DNA of 12,476 nt from Pseudomonadota bacterium (GTDB lineage Bacteria > Pseudomonadota > Alphaproteobacteria > Rhizobiales > Xanthobacteraceae), in the NCBI GenBank assembly GCA_023431725.1, contig JAEYVN010000230.1:1-12476 (forward strand), in the 5' to 3' direction. Position 1 is the stretch's first letter. Every line of letters starts with the position of its first letter. The notes under the pieces were generated by a model, which did no database searches, was not told where the DNA came from, and saw only the letters and a program-made list of their open reading frames with translations. Shown one piece after another: positions 6,335 to 12,476 of this stretch. Made by a program: the position numbers and the translations under genes.

Positions 6335-7746
6335 GCGGCAGCTCCTTCACGCGCGGCCCGCGAGGCCGCCAACACAAACTTTTCCACCCGGCCCTGATCG
6401 AACGGCAGCTTGGTGATGTGCTCCTTGCGATCGTTCAGATCGGACAGCCAGTTCGGCAGCGGCGGACGTTCGCCACAGGCCGCTTGCACGGCATCCGGGA
6501 ATTTCGCCGCATGCGCGGTGGACAAGACGACCATTGGCAACGACGGATCGCGCGGCTCTTTCTCGGCCACGGCAATGCCGACGGCAGTATGCGGATCGAC
6601 GAAATCGCTGGTCTCGCGCAATGCCGCGCGGATGGTCGAGGCAACTTCGTCCTCGCCGGCACGGCCGGCGGCAAAGCCCGACCGAATCTCCGACAGCGGT
6701 TTGCTGGCGATTTCAAAGCGCTTCGATTGCGCGAAATTATTCATGAGCGCGGCGACCGCTTTGGCATCGTGGCCATAGGCCTCGAACAGCAGCCGCTCGA
6801 AATTCGACGACACCTGAATGTCCATCGATGGCGAGGACGTCGCAACCACGCCGCGGGGTTCGTAAGCGCCGGTCGCAAGGGTGCGGACCAGAATGTCGTT
6901 GACGTTGGTGGCAATCACCAGCCGGTCGATCGGCAGGCCCATGCTGCGGGCGACGTGACCGGCAAAGATGTCACCGAAGTTGCCGGTCGGCACCGTGAAG
7001 CCGACCTTGCGATGTGGCGCGCCCAGCGCGACCGCGGCGGTGAAGTAATAGACCGCCTGCGCCACGATACGCGACCAGTTGATCGAATTCACGCCGGCGA
7101 GCCGCACACGATCGGCGAAGGCATGATGATTGAACATCCCCTTCACCAGTGCCTGGCAGTCGTCGAAGGTGCCATCGATGGCGACGGCGTGGATGTTGGC
7201 ATCGTCTGCCGAGGTCATCATCCGGCGCTGCACGTCCGAGACGCGGCCATCCGGGAAAAGAACCACGAGGTCGATACGATTGCGTCCGCGGAAGGCCTCA
7301 ACGGCTGCACCGCCCGTGTCTCCGGACGTCGCCACGACAATGGTGACGCGCTCGCCGCGCTGCTCCAGCGCGTAATCCATCAGCCGCGCCAGGAACTGCA
7401 TTGCCAGATCCTTGAACGCGAGCGTCGGACCGTGGAACAGTTCAAGCAGGAACAGGTTGGGCCGCAGTTGCGACAGCGGCGCGACGGCCGGGTGCCGGAA
7501 CGTGCCGTAAGCCTCACGGGCAATACGCGAAAGGTCGGACACCGAGATCTGATCGCCCGTGAAAGGGCGAATCACCTCGACGGCGACTTCGGCGTAGTCA
7601 CGTCCGGCGAAGCTCGCGATCGTCTCGGGCGAGAGCTGCGGCCATGACTGCGGCACATACAATCCGCCGTCGCGGGCGAGGCCCGCGAGCGTGACATCGA
7701 TGAAGCCGAGCGGCGGGGCTTCTCCACGGGTCGAAACGTACAGCAA
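6331..7746 (-). CDS. thrC: Threonine synthase
   Basis: Threonine synthase converts O-phosphohomoserine to threonine and phosphate with pyridoxal phosphate, the last step of threonine biosynthesis. The 471-residue product has the PLP lysine K112 in LAFKDLAMQ and the phosphate-binding loop TSGDTGGAA with SGDTG at 141-145. Its N-terminus (YVSTRGEAPPLGFIDVTLAGLARDGGLYVP) and length fit the longer bacterial/fungal-type enzyme rather than the short plant-like one. The start is a TTG at 7746: an in-frame TGA lies four codons upstream and GAGG is 7 nt before the TTG, so it is the only reasonable start. The gene leads the thrC-M16-GNAT unit and overlaps the M16 start by 4 nt. Confidence 0.97.
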   Translation of the reverse strand: MLYVSTRGEAPPLGFIDVTLAGLARDGGLYVPQSWPQLSPETIASFAGRDYAEVAVEVIRPFTGDQISVSDLSRIAREAYGTFRHPAVAPLSQLRPNLFLLELFHGPTLAFKDLAMQFLARLMDYALEQRGERVTIVVATSGDTGGAAVEAFRGRNRIDLVVLFPDGRVSDVQRRMMTSADDANIHAVAIDGTFDDCQALVKGMFNHHAFADRVRLAGVNSINWSRIVAQAVYYFTAAVALGAPHRKVGFTVPTGNFGDIFAGHVARSMGLPIDRLVIATNVNDILVRTLATGAYEPRGVVATSSPSMDIQVSSNFERLLFEAYGHDAKAVAALMNNFAQSKRFEIASKPLSEIRSGFAAGRAGEDEVASTIRAALRETSDFVDPHTAVGIAVAEKEPRDPSLPMVVLSTAHAAKFPDAVQAACGERPPLPNWLSDLNDRKEHITKLPFDQGRVEKFVLAASRAAREGAAA

Positions 7747-7824
7747 TGTCGGTCCTCAAACCCGCCGCGCGCAGCATTTGCCGCCAGCGGGGGAAGAAAC
7801 AAGTCTTTGATTTAACGATGGGAT

Positions 7825-7843
7825 TTCCCGAAGCCCGGGAAAG
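7825..7843 (-). other. Hairpin in the thrC leader region
   Basis: TTTCCCG (7825-7831) pairs with CGGGAAA (7837-7843) around a 5-nt loop, about 80 nt before the thrC start on the minus strand. No T run and no threonine-rich leader peptide is seen, so classical attenuation is not supported. It may be part of an inefficient terminator after the SURF1 gene or of the thrC leader. Confidence 0.35.
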
Positions 7844-7865
7844 CCGGCCAGTTGTATAGAGTAGT

Positions 7866-7898
7866 GATTCAAGCTGATTTCCACAAGGAAGCCGAATC
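7866..7898 (-). other. Imperfect hairpin just after the SURF1 gene
   Basis: GATTC (7866-7870) can pair with GAATC (7894-7898), with an inner TTCC (7879-7882) against GGAA (7887-7890) around ACAA. It begins 2 nt after the SURF1 stop on the minus strand. It lacks a T run, so it is a weak terminator candidate at best. Confidence 0.3.
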
Positions 7899-7900
7899 GC

Positions 7901-8644
7901 TTAATCGGTTTTATGGTACCGGTTGCGCGCTACCCAGACTGCAAAAACGCCGACCAGGGCAGCCGCCAGTCCGAACCAGGTGATCGCATAACCAAGGTGA
8001 TCGTTCTTCAAATTCACGGTGAGGGGGCCGGGGCGCGGCGACCCGCCGGCCGGAACCGGGCTTTCCTGGTCGATATAGAAGGGGGCCACCGTCCCCCATC
8101 CGCGCAGTGCGGCCATCATTTCCGGTTCGCGCACGAACCAGACGTCGCCGGTCGAATCGCGATCGGAGACGAACCAGCCGGGCGTTTCCGGCCAGCGGAT
8201 GTAGCCGACAATCTCGGTCGTGCCCGCCAGCTTTTCATACCGGCGGTCCATCGGCACATAGCCACGGTTCACGACGACAACGCGCCCATCCGGCAGGCGA
8301 CCGGGCTCGAACAGGAAATAGCCCGGCTGCTTGACGTCCGGGCGCAGGGCCGATGAGCCCGTATAGAGAAAGGCCGGCTTGGCATCGTCGCGAAATTGCA
8401 CGCGCAGGGTGACACGCCGGAATTCCGAATTGTCACGCGTGAGACTGGGCCATTCCGAGGCCGGCGGAAGCGGAGCCGGCGTTGCCTTCATCTGCTGATC
8501 GAGTGACGCGATCAGTCCCTCTTTCCATTGCTTGCGCTGAAGCTGCCACAGGCCGAGCGAGATCAGGATCGCGAGGCTGACCAGAGCGAACAGTCCAGGG
8601 ACAAGCAGGCGTCGCGAGACGGACGGATGGGCCGCCACCGTCAT
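7901..8644 (-). CDS. SURF1 family cytochrome oxidase assembly protein
   Basis: SURF1 helps heme a reach subunit I during assembly of aa3-type cytochrome c oxidase. The 247-residue product has the standard layout: an N-terminal membrane helix at about 13-33 ending in GLWQLQR (31-37), a large periplasmic domain with the VNRGYVP motif (125-131), and a C-terminal helix at about 217-238 introduced by NDHLGYAITWFG (214-225). Length and motifs are normal. The ATG at 8644 overlaps the stop of the DUF983 gene by 4 nt (ATGA), so the two are probably translated together. Its place behind ctaE fits its role. The symbol surf1 (shy1 in older literature) is used for homologues. Confidence 0.94.
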   Translation of the reverse strand: MTVAAHPSVSRRLLVPGLFALVSLAILISLGLWQLQRKQWKEGLIASLDQQMKATPAPLPPASEWPSLTRDNSEFRRVTLRVQFRDDAKPAFLYTGSSALRPDVKQPGYFLFEPGRLPDGRVVVVNRGYVPMDRRYEKLAGTTEIVGYIRWPETPGWFVSDRDSTGDVWFVREPEMMAALRGWGTVAPFYIDQESPVPAGGSPRPGPLTVNLKNDHLGYAITWFGLAAALVGVFAVWVARNRYHKTD

Positions 8645-9033
8645 GGCGCCGGATCGCGCATTTCAAGTTTGCCTTCGGAGGCCTTGTGACGATGCTGAAG
8701 GGCGATCAGGAGAGCCTTTGTCGGCCGTAGCGGCAGCAGGGTGACAATGAGGATGAGCGGCAGCCACAGTACGGCATGGAGCCAGAAGGGCGGCTGATAG
8801 GTGAACTCGACCACCATGGCTGCGAATACGACGACGAAGCCGGCCGCCAGGATGATGAACACGGCAGGGCCGTCACCGGAGTCGATGAAATTGTAATCGA
8901 GGCCGCATGCCTCGCAGCGCGGGCGCAGCGTCAGGAAGCCTTGATACAGCTTGCCTTCGCCACAGGCCGGGCAGCGGCAGGTCAGGGCGGTCTTGAGAAG
9001 TGATGGCTCGCTCATGCTGGTCCGATCGTCCAT
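8641..9033 (-). CDS. DUF983 zinc-ribbon membrane protein
   Basis: A 130-residue DUF983 protein. It has a cytoplasmic zinc-ribbon-like head with two cysteine pairs (CPAC at 21-24, CEAC at 40-43), then two membrane helices at about 57-77 and 84-104, and a basic C-terminal tail. The family is commonly found beside cytochrome oxidase genes in alphaproteobacteria, but I know of no firmly established function. Overlap with the SURF1 start suggests a shared role in oxidase assembly, which is inference. The ATG at 9033 is used; the ATG at 9015 (MSEPSLLK) is in frame and has a weak GGAC before it, so the true start may be six residues later. A terminator at 9115-9142 separates it from ctaE, implying a promoter of its own in 9034-9114. 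Confidence 0.9.
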   Translation of the reverse strand: MDDRTSMSEPSLLKTALTCRCPACGEGKLYQGFLTLRPRCEACGLDYNFIDSGDGPAVFIILAAGFVVVFAAMVVEFTYQPPFWLHAVLWLPLILIVTLLPLRPTKALLIALQHRHKASEGKLEMRDPAP

Positions 9034-9114
9034 GCCCAGCGGTGAGCCGGAGCATGCCTAGCCTGTATGTAGGACGGGGATGGCGGGAACAAGTCCGGTC
9101 CCTGCGGCAGCAAT

Positions 9115-9142
9115 AAAAAAGGCGGCCGAAGCCGCCTTTTTT
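9115..9142. terminator. Intrinsic terminator downstream of ctaE
   Basis: GGCGGC (9121-9126) pairs with GCCGCC (9131-9136) around 4 nt, with six As before (9115-9120) and six Ts after (9137-9142). On the minus strand the loop reads TTCG closed by C-G, the very stable UUCG tetraloop, followed by a T run, so it should stop transcription coming from ctaE. Confidence 0.9.
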
Positions 9143-9163
9143 GTCCCGTAGGAATATCCCGCG

Positions 9164-10012
9164 CTATGGGGCGATTCCGGCGAAGTGGCTGCCCGCGCCC
9201 CACACGTAGATGGCGGCAAACAGGAAGATCCACACCACGTCGACGAAATGCCAGTACCAGGCAGCAAATTCGAATCCGAGATGCTGCTTCGGCGTGAACT
9301 GGCCGGCATAGACCCGGAACAGGCAGACGATCAGGAAGATCGTGCCGATGAGCACGTGGAAGCCGTGGAAGCCGGTCGCCATGTAGAAGGTGGCGCCGTA
9401 GATGTTGCCTTTGAAGGCAAACGCCGCGTGGCTGTATTCGTAGGCCTGCACGAAGGAGAACAGCACGCCGAGAATGATCGTCAGCCACAGGCCCTTCTTC
9501 ACGCTCTCGCGATCACCTTCCAGCATCGCGTGATGCGCCCACGTCACGGTCGTGCCGGACGTCAGAAGGATCAGCGTATTCAGAAGCGGCAGGTGCCAGG
9601 GATCGAAGGTTTCGATGCCCTTCGGAGGCCAGACGCCGCCGACGAATTCGGTGCGCAGGAATTCCTGCGGCGAATCCGGAAACAGGGCGATGTTGAAATA
9701 GGCCCAGAACCAGGCGACGAAGAACATCACCTCGGAGGCGATGAACAGGATCATGCCGTAGCGGTGATGCAGCTGCACGACGCGGGTATGGTCGCCGTGC
9801 TCCGCCTCGCGGATCACGTCACGCCACCAGCCAACCATGGTGTAGAGCACGCCCAGCGTGCCAGCCGCGAAGACGAGCGGAGCTGCCGCATAGCTATTGT
9901 GCATCCAGCCGATCGCGCCGACCGCCATGACGAAGGCGGAAACCGAGGCGACGAACGGCCACGGTGACGGATTCACCAGATGATAGTCGTGATGTTTAAT
10001 AGCGCCCGCCAT
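9164..10012 (-). CDS. ctaE: Cytochrome c oxidase subunit III
   Basis: Subunit III of the aa3-type oxidase; it carries no redox centre but stabilises subunit I and helps proton uptake into the D pathway. The 282-residue product has the expected seven membrane helices. Family marks are [13 protein letters not shown] at the N-terminus, the conserved carboxylate E94 in [27 protein letters not shown] (209-220) and [14 protein letters not shown] (252-265). GGAG lies 8 nt before the ATG at 10012. Also called coxC or coxIII. It is separated from ctaG by about 105 nt holding a decayed palindromic repeat and a GC hairpin, and is followed by the terminator at 9115-9142. Confidence 0.97.
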   Translation of the reverse strand: MAGAIKHHDYHLVNPSPWPFVASVSAFVMAVGAIGWMHNSYAAAPLVFAAGTLGVLYTMVGWWRDVIREAEHGDHTRVVQLHHRYGMILFIASEVMFFVAWFWAYFNIALFPDSPQEFLRTEFVGGVWPPKGIETFDPWHLPLLNTLILLTSGTTVTWAHHAMLEGDRESVKKGLWLTIILGVLFSFVQAYEYSHAAFAFKGNIYGATFYMATGFHGFHVLIGTIFLIVCLFRVYAGQFTPKQHLGFEFAAWYWHFVDVVWIFLFAAIYVWGAGSHFAGIAP

Positions 10013-10038
10013 TCCCTTGTCTCCGTCTCAATCCTTGT

Positions 10039-10057
10039 CGGGGCGAATAGCGCCCCG
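10039..10057 (-). promoter_or_regulatory. GC stem-loop in the ctaE leader
   Basis: CGGGGCG (10039-10045) pairs perfectly with CGCCCCG (10051-10057) around a 5-nt loop. It sits about 27 nt upstream of the ctaE start on the minus strand and has no T run after it. An mRNA stability or translation element is more likely than a terminator. Confidence 0.45.
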
Positions 10058-10080
10058 GGTCTCTATGGTCTGTATACGCC

Positions 10081-10106
10081 GAGCATCATTCTTGCGGATC
10101 ATGCTC
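10081..10106. repeat. Decayed or minimal palindromic repeat between ctaG and ctaE
   Basis: GAGCAT (10081-10086) pairs with ATGCTC (10101-10106), extended by AT/AT past a C-C mismatch, around an 8-nt loop. The right arm, GCGGATCATGCTCTA, matches the end of the palindromic element recalled from other rhizobial genomes and shares ATCATGCTC with the copy at 4299-4338. The central GGAAAA part is missing, which suggests a shortened remnant. Confidence 0.5.
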
Positions 10107-10117
10107 TACTCGATTCG

Positions 10118-10732
10118 TCACTCGTTTCTTGCCGCTGCGCCGGTGGTGCCGGCAGCCGCCTGTGGCTTCTGCTGGTCGCGCTGCGGATAGAATGTATAGG
10201 ACAGGGTGATCGTGAGATCGCCCTGTGCGTCGGGGTCCTTGTCGATGGCCGGGTCGATGTAGAACACGACCGTCATCGGACGCGTTTCGCCTGGCTTCAT
10301 CATCTGGTCGCTGAAGCAGAAGCAGTTGATCTTCTGGAAATACACGCCGAGGTTCAGCGGCGAGACATTGTAGGCCGCAAGGCCATGGGTCTCGCGCGCA
10401 GCCTGGTTGGTGACGATGTAATCGACGGTGATCACGTCGCCGAGGCGCGCTTCGATCTGGTTGCGCTCCGGCACGAATTTCCACGGCAGACCGGCGCCGA
10501 CATTGGCGTCGAAGCGCACCGTCACCTTGCGGTCGAGCACGGTACCGGGCGCCGGGGCGGTCTTGGCCACCTGCGTCGTGCCGTTGAAGCCAGTCGTACG
10601 GCAGAACCAGTCATAGAGCGGGACAGCCGCATAGGACATGCCGACCATCGCCGCGACAAAGCCGCCGCAGGCCGCTGCGACGAGGGCATCGCGGCTCCTG
10701 GAGGGTTGGCGCTGTTGACCGTCGTTCGTCAT
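10118..10732 (-). CDS. ctaG: Cytochrome c oxidase copper assembly protein CtaG (Cox11)
   Basis: CtaG/Cox11 delivers copper to the CuB site of oxidase subunit I. The 204-residue product has one N-terminal membrane helix at about 17-36, the conserved cysteine C44 just outside the membrane in [10 protein letters not shown], and the copper-binding CFC motif (C137, C139) in KINCFCF, followed by the FYIDP segment of the immunoglobulin-like periplasmic domain. The C-terminal tail after about 185 is low in complexity (Gln/Ala/Thr). All three copper ligands are present. The ATG at 10732 lies 1 nt after the coxF stop, implying coupling. Not to be confused with the unrelated CtaG of Bacillus. Confidence 0.96.
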   Translation of the reverse strand: MTNDGQQRQPSRSRDALVAAACGGFVAAMVGMSYAAVPLYDWFCRTTGFNGTTQVAKTAPAPGTVLDRKVTVRFDANVGAGLPWKFVPERNQIEARLGDVITVDYIVTNQAARETHGLAAYNVSPLNLGVYFQKINCFCFSDQMMKPGETRPMTVVFYIDPAIDKDPDAQGDLTITLSYTFYPQRDQQKPQAAAGTTGAAARNE

Positions 10733-10733
10733 G

Positions 10734-10898
10734 TCAGATCGGGCGGTTCAGGACGCCGGGGCCTTTCACCAGCGTCACGATGTAGAACAGGATGACCAGA
10801 AGGCCGAGGCAGATGGCCAGCGCAATGGATCGTGTCCGCCGCGCTTTCTTCTGTGCTTCCGTGAGGACGATGCCGTTATCTTCGTTCTGATTGTCCAC
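10734..10898 (-). CDS. coxF: CoxF small membrane protein
   Basis: A 54-residue protein encoded between ctaB and ctaG. It begins with an acidic stretch ([15 protein letters not shown]), then a basic patch KKARRTR (17-23) and one membrane helix at about 25-44 ([20 protein letters not shown]), ending [10 protein letters not shown]. Positives before the helix predict a cytoplasmic N-terminus. Small proteins of this type and place are called CoxF in alphaproteobacterial oxidase clusters; their role is unproven, probably in oxidase assembly. The GTG at 10898 is 5 nt after the ctaB stop. An in-frame GTG at 10907 overlapping that stop (GTGA) would add three residues. Neither has a strong ribosome site, so translation probably depends on coupling to ctaB. 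The stop is 1 nt before the ctaG ATG. Confidence 0.85.
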   Translation of the reverse strand: MDNQNEDNGIVLTEAQKKARRTRSIALAICLGLLVILFYIVTLVKGPGVLNRPI

Positions 10899-10903
10899 GC
10901 CGA

Positions 10904-11890
10904 TCACCACGACAATTGTCCGAAGGACAGGGCAAGGCCCCCGTCGATCAGCAGGACGGCGAAGAGAAGGCCGAGGTAGAGGATCGAGAAGCCGAACAGC
11001 TTCTTGGCGGCGCGCGCGGTCGCTTCACCTTCAGCGGCCTTGCGCAGGCGCAACGCGTACATCGTGAACATCACGCCGCTGACGACCGAGACCGCGCCAT
11101 AGAGCGCGCTGGTATAGCCGAGCAGATAGGGCAGCGCGCCGACCGGCGCCATCAGAATGGAATAGAGCGCGATCTGGCGGCGCGTTTCCTTTTCGCCGGC
11201 GACCACCGGCAGCATCGGCACGCCGGCGCGCGCATATTCTTCGGTGCGCAGCAGGGCCAGCGCCCAGAAATGCGGCGGCGTCCAGATGAAGATGATCAGA
11301 AACATCACGATCGGCTCGAGGCTCACCGAACCGGTTGCGGCGGCCCAGCCGATCACCGGTGGGAGCGCACCGGCTGCGCCGCCGATGACGATATTCTGCG
11401 GCGTCCAGCGCTTCAGCCACATCGAGTAGATGACGGCGTAGAAGAAGTTCGTGAAGGCGAGCAGGACGGCCGAAATCAGATTGATGAGAAGGCCCATCGC
11501 CACGACCGAGAACACGGCGAGGAACATGGCAAAGCCCAGCACTTCGCCGGGCAGGATGCGGCCGTCCGGGATCGGCCGCTTCTTCGTGCGGGACATCACC
11601 GCATCGAGATCGGCCTCGTACCACATGTTCAGTGCGCCGGCGGCCCCGGCGCCTATGGCGATGAAGAGAAGCGCTGTGGCGCCGAGAACGGGATTGATGT
11701 GTCCCGGCGCCACGATCATGCCAACCAGCGCGGTGAAGACGACAAGCGACATCACGCGCGGTTTCAGCGTTTCGAAATAATCACGCGGCGTAGCAAGGCT
11801 TGGCCCCACAGGATTGGAGCCATTGCGCGCGCCATCATTCACCGCCTGAAGCGGTGGGGTGAGGCGCGCGGTTTCGCTTTGCATCGACAT
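10904..11890 (-). CDS. ctaB: Protoheme IX farnesyltransferase (heme O synthase)
   Basis: CtaB, a UbiA-family membrane prenyltransferase, attaches farnesyl diphosphate to the 2-vinyl group of heme B to give heme O, the precursor of heme a for the aa3 oxidase. The 328-residue product has a hydrophilic N-terminus (1-38), [18 protein letters not shown] entering the first of about nine helices, and the prenyl diphosphate/Mg site N88-MWYEAD94-LD96-AVMSRT followed by [19 protein letters not shown] and the [15 protein letters not shown] segment are also family signatures. The ATG at 11890 has a modest GAG 8 bases upstream; an ATG two codons in is possible. It follows ctaD by 49 nt and precedes coxF by 5 nt. 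Confidence 0.97.
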   Translation of the reverse strand: MSMQSETARLTPPLQAVNDGARNGSNPVGPSLATPRDYFETLKPRVMSLVVFTALVGMIVAPGHINPVLGATALLFIAIGAGAAGALNMWYEADLDAVMSRTKKRPIPDGRILPGEVLGFAMFLAVFSVVAMGLLINLISAVLLAFTNFFYAVIYSMWLKRWTPQNIVIGGAAGALPPVIGWAAATGSVSLEPIVMFLIIFIWTPPHFWALALLRTEEYARAGVPMLPVVAGEKETRRQIALYSILMAPVGALPYLLGYTSALYGAVSVVSGVMFTMYALRLRKAAEGEATARAAKKLFGFSILYLGLLFAVLLIDGGLALSFGQLSW

Positions 11891-11939
11891 CGTTACTCAA
11901 ACGCTCTTGTTGTTACGCAGTTGGACAGTTCGAACCGGC

Positions 11940-12476
<537 letters not shown>

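Noticed and set aside
5471..6397. A 308-codon open frame on the plus strand opposite the M16 protease
   Set aside because: Antisense shadow with His/Arg/Ala-rich translation; the minus-strand protease has complete catalytic motifs.
6418..7647. A 409-codon open frame on the plus strand opposite thrC
   Set aside because: Antisense shadow of thrC; the His/Arg/Gly/Asp-rich translation has no recognisable domain, and no ribosome site stands out.
7840..7885. TATACA-like box as the thrC promoter
   Set aside because: The -35 position at 16-18 nt spacing (GAAATC region) does not resemble a sigma70 box, so I could not support a promoter call.
9034..9114. TTGTTC-N17-CATACA as a promoter for the DUF983-SURF1 pair
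   Set aside because: A promoter is expected here because of the upstream terminator, but the -10 box matches only 3 of 6 consensus bases.
9185..9967. A 260-codon open frame on the plus strand opposite ctaE
   Set aside because: Antisense shadow of the subunit III gene with no recognisable domain.

Overview
The window looks like core chromosome of an alphaproteobacterium, most likely a Hyphomicrobiales member near Bradyrhizobium, Rhodopseudomonas or Pseudolabrys. This rests on protein resemblance recalled from memory, GC-rich coding sequence, an F0 operon separate from F1 with paired b' and b subunits, and an aa3-oxidase cluster in the order ctaD-ctaB-coxF-ctaG-ctaE with DUF983 and SURF1 genes behind it. 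I see no transposase, phage gene, tRNA, rRNA, CRISPR array or defence module.

Layout. 1-700 (minus): a partial yjbQ and, overlapping its start by 4 nt, a secreted conserved protein of unknown function. 701-940: a divergent regulatory region with a good sigma70-type promoter for the plus-strand genes. 941-3506 (plus): the F0 operon atpI-atpB-atpE-atpF'-atpF, closed by a strong hairpin terminator at 3528-3566. Everything after that is on the minus strand. 3631-4287 is a lipoprotein gene with its own apparent promoter and a palindromic repeat in its leader. 4434-7746, read from the right, is thrC, an M16 zinc protease and a GNAT acetyltransferase; thrC and the protease overlap by 4 nt, and the acetyltransferase begins at or shortly after the protease stop. 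7901-9033 holds a DUF983 protein and SURF1, also overlapping by 4 nt. 9164-12476 is the oxidase cluster ctaE, ctaG, coxF, ctaB and the C-terminal third of ctaD, which runs off the window.

How the genes work together. The two large blocks are the ends of one energy pathway. The aa3-type oxidase subunits (CtaD, CtaE) and their assembly factors (CtaB makes heme O, CtaG delivers copper, SURF1 helps heme a insertion, CoxF and DUF983 have no settled role) build the proton-pumping terminal oxidase. The F0 sector (a, c, b', b, with AtpI helping assembly) uses the resulting proton gradient. thrC belongs to threonine biosynthesis, and its coupling to the protease and acetyltransferase has no obvious metabolic logic.

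I did not find a new multi-gene system. The parts worth a second look are intergenic: a GC hairpin between the c and b' genes, a full and a decayed copy of what looks like a Rhizobiales palindromic repeat, short repeated motifs upstream of the atp promoter, plus the poorly characterised proteins CoxF, DUF983, the lipoprotein and the YjbQ partner.
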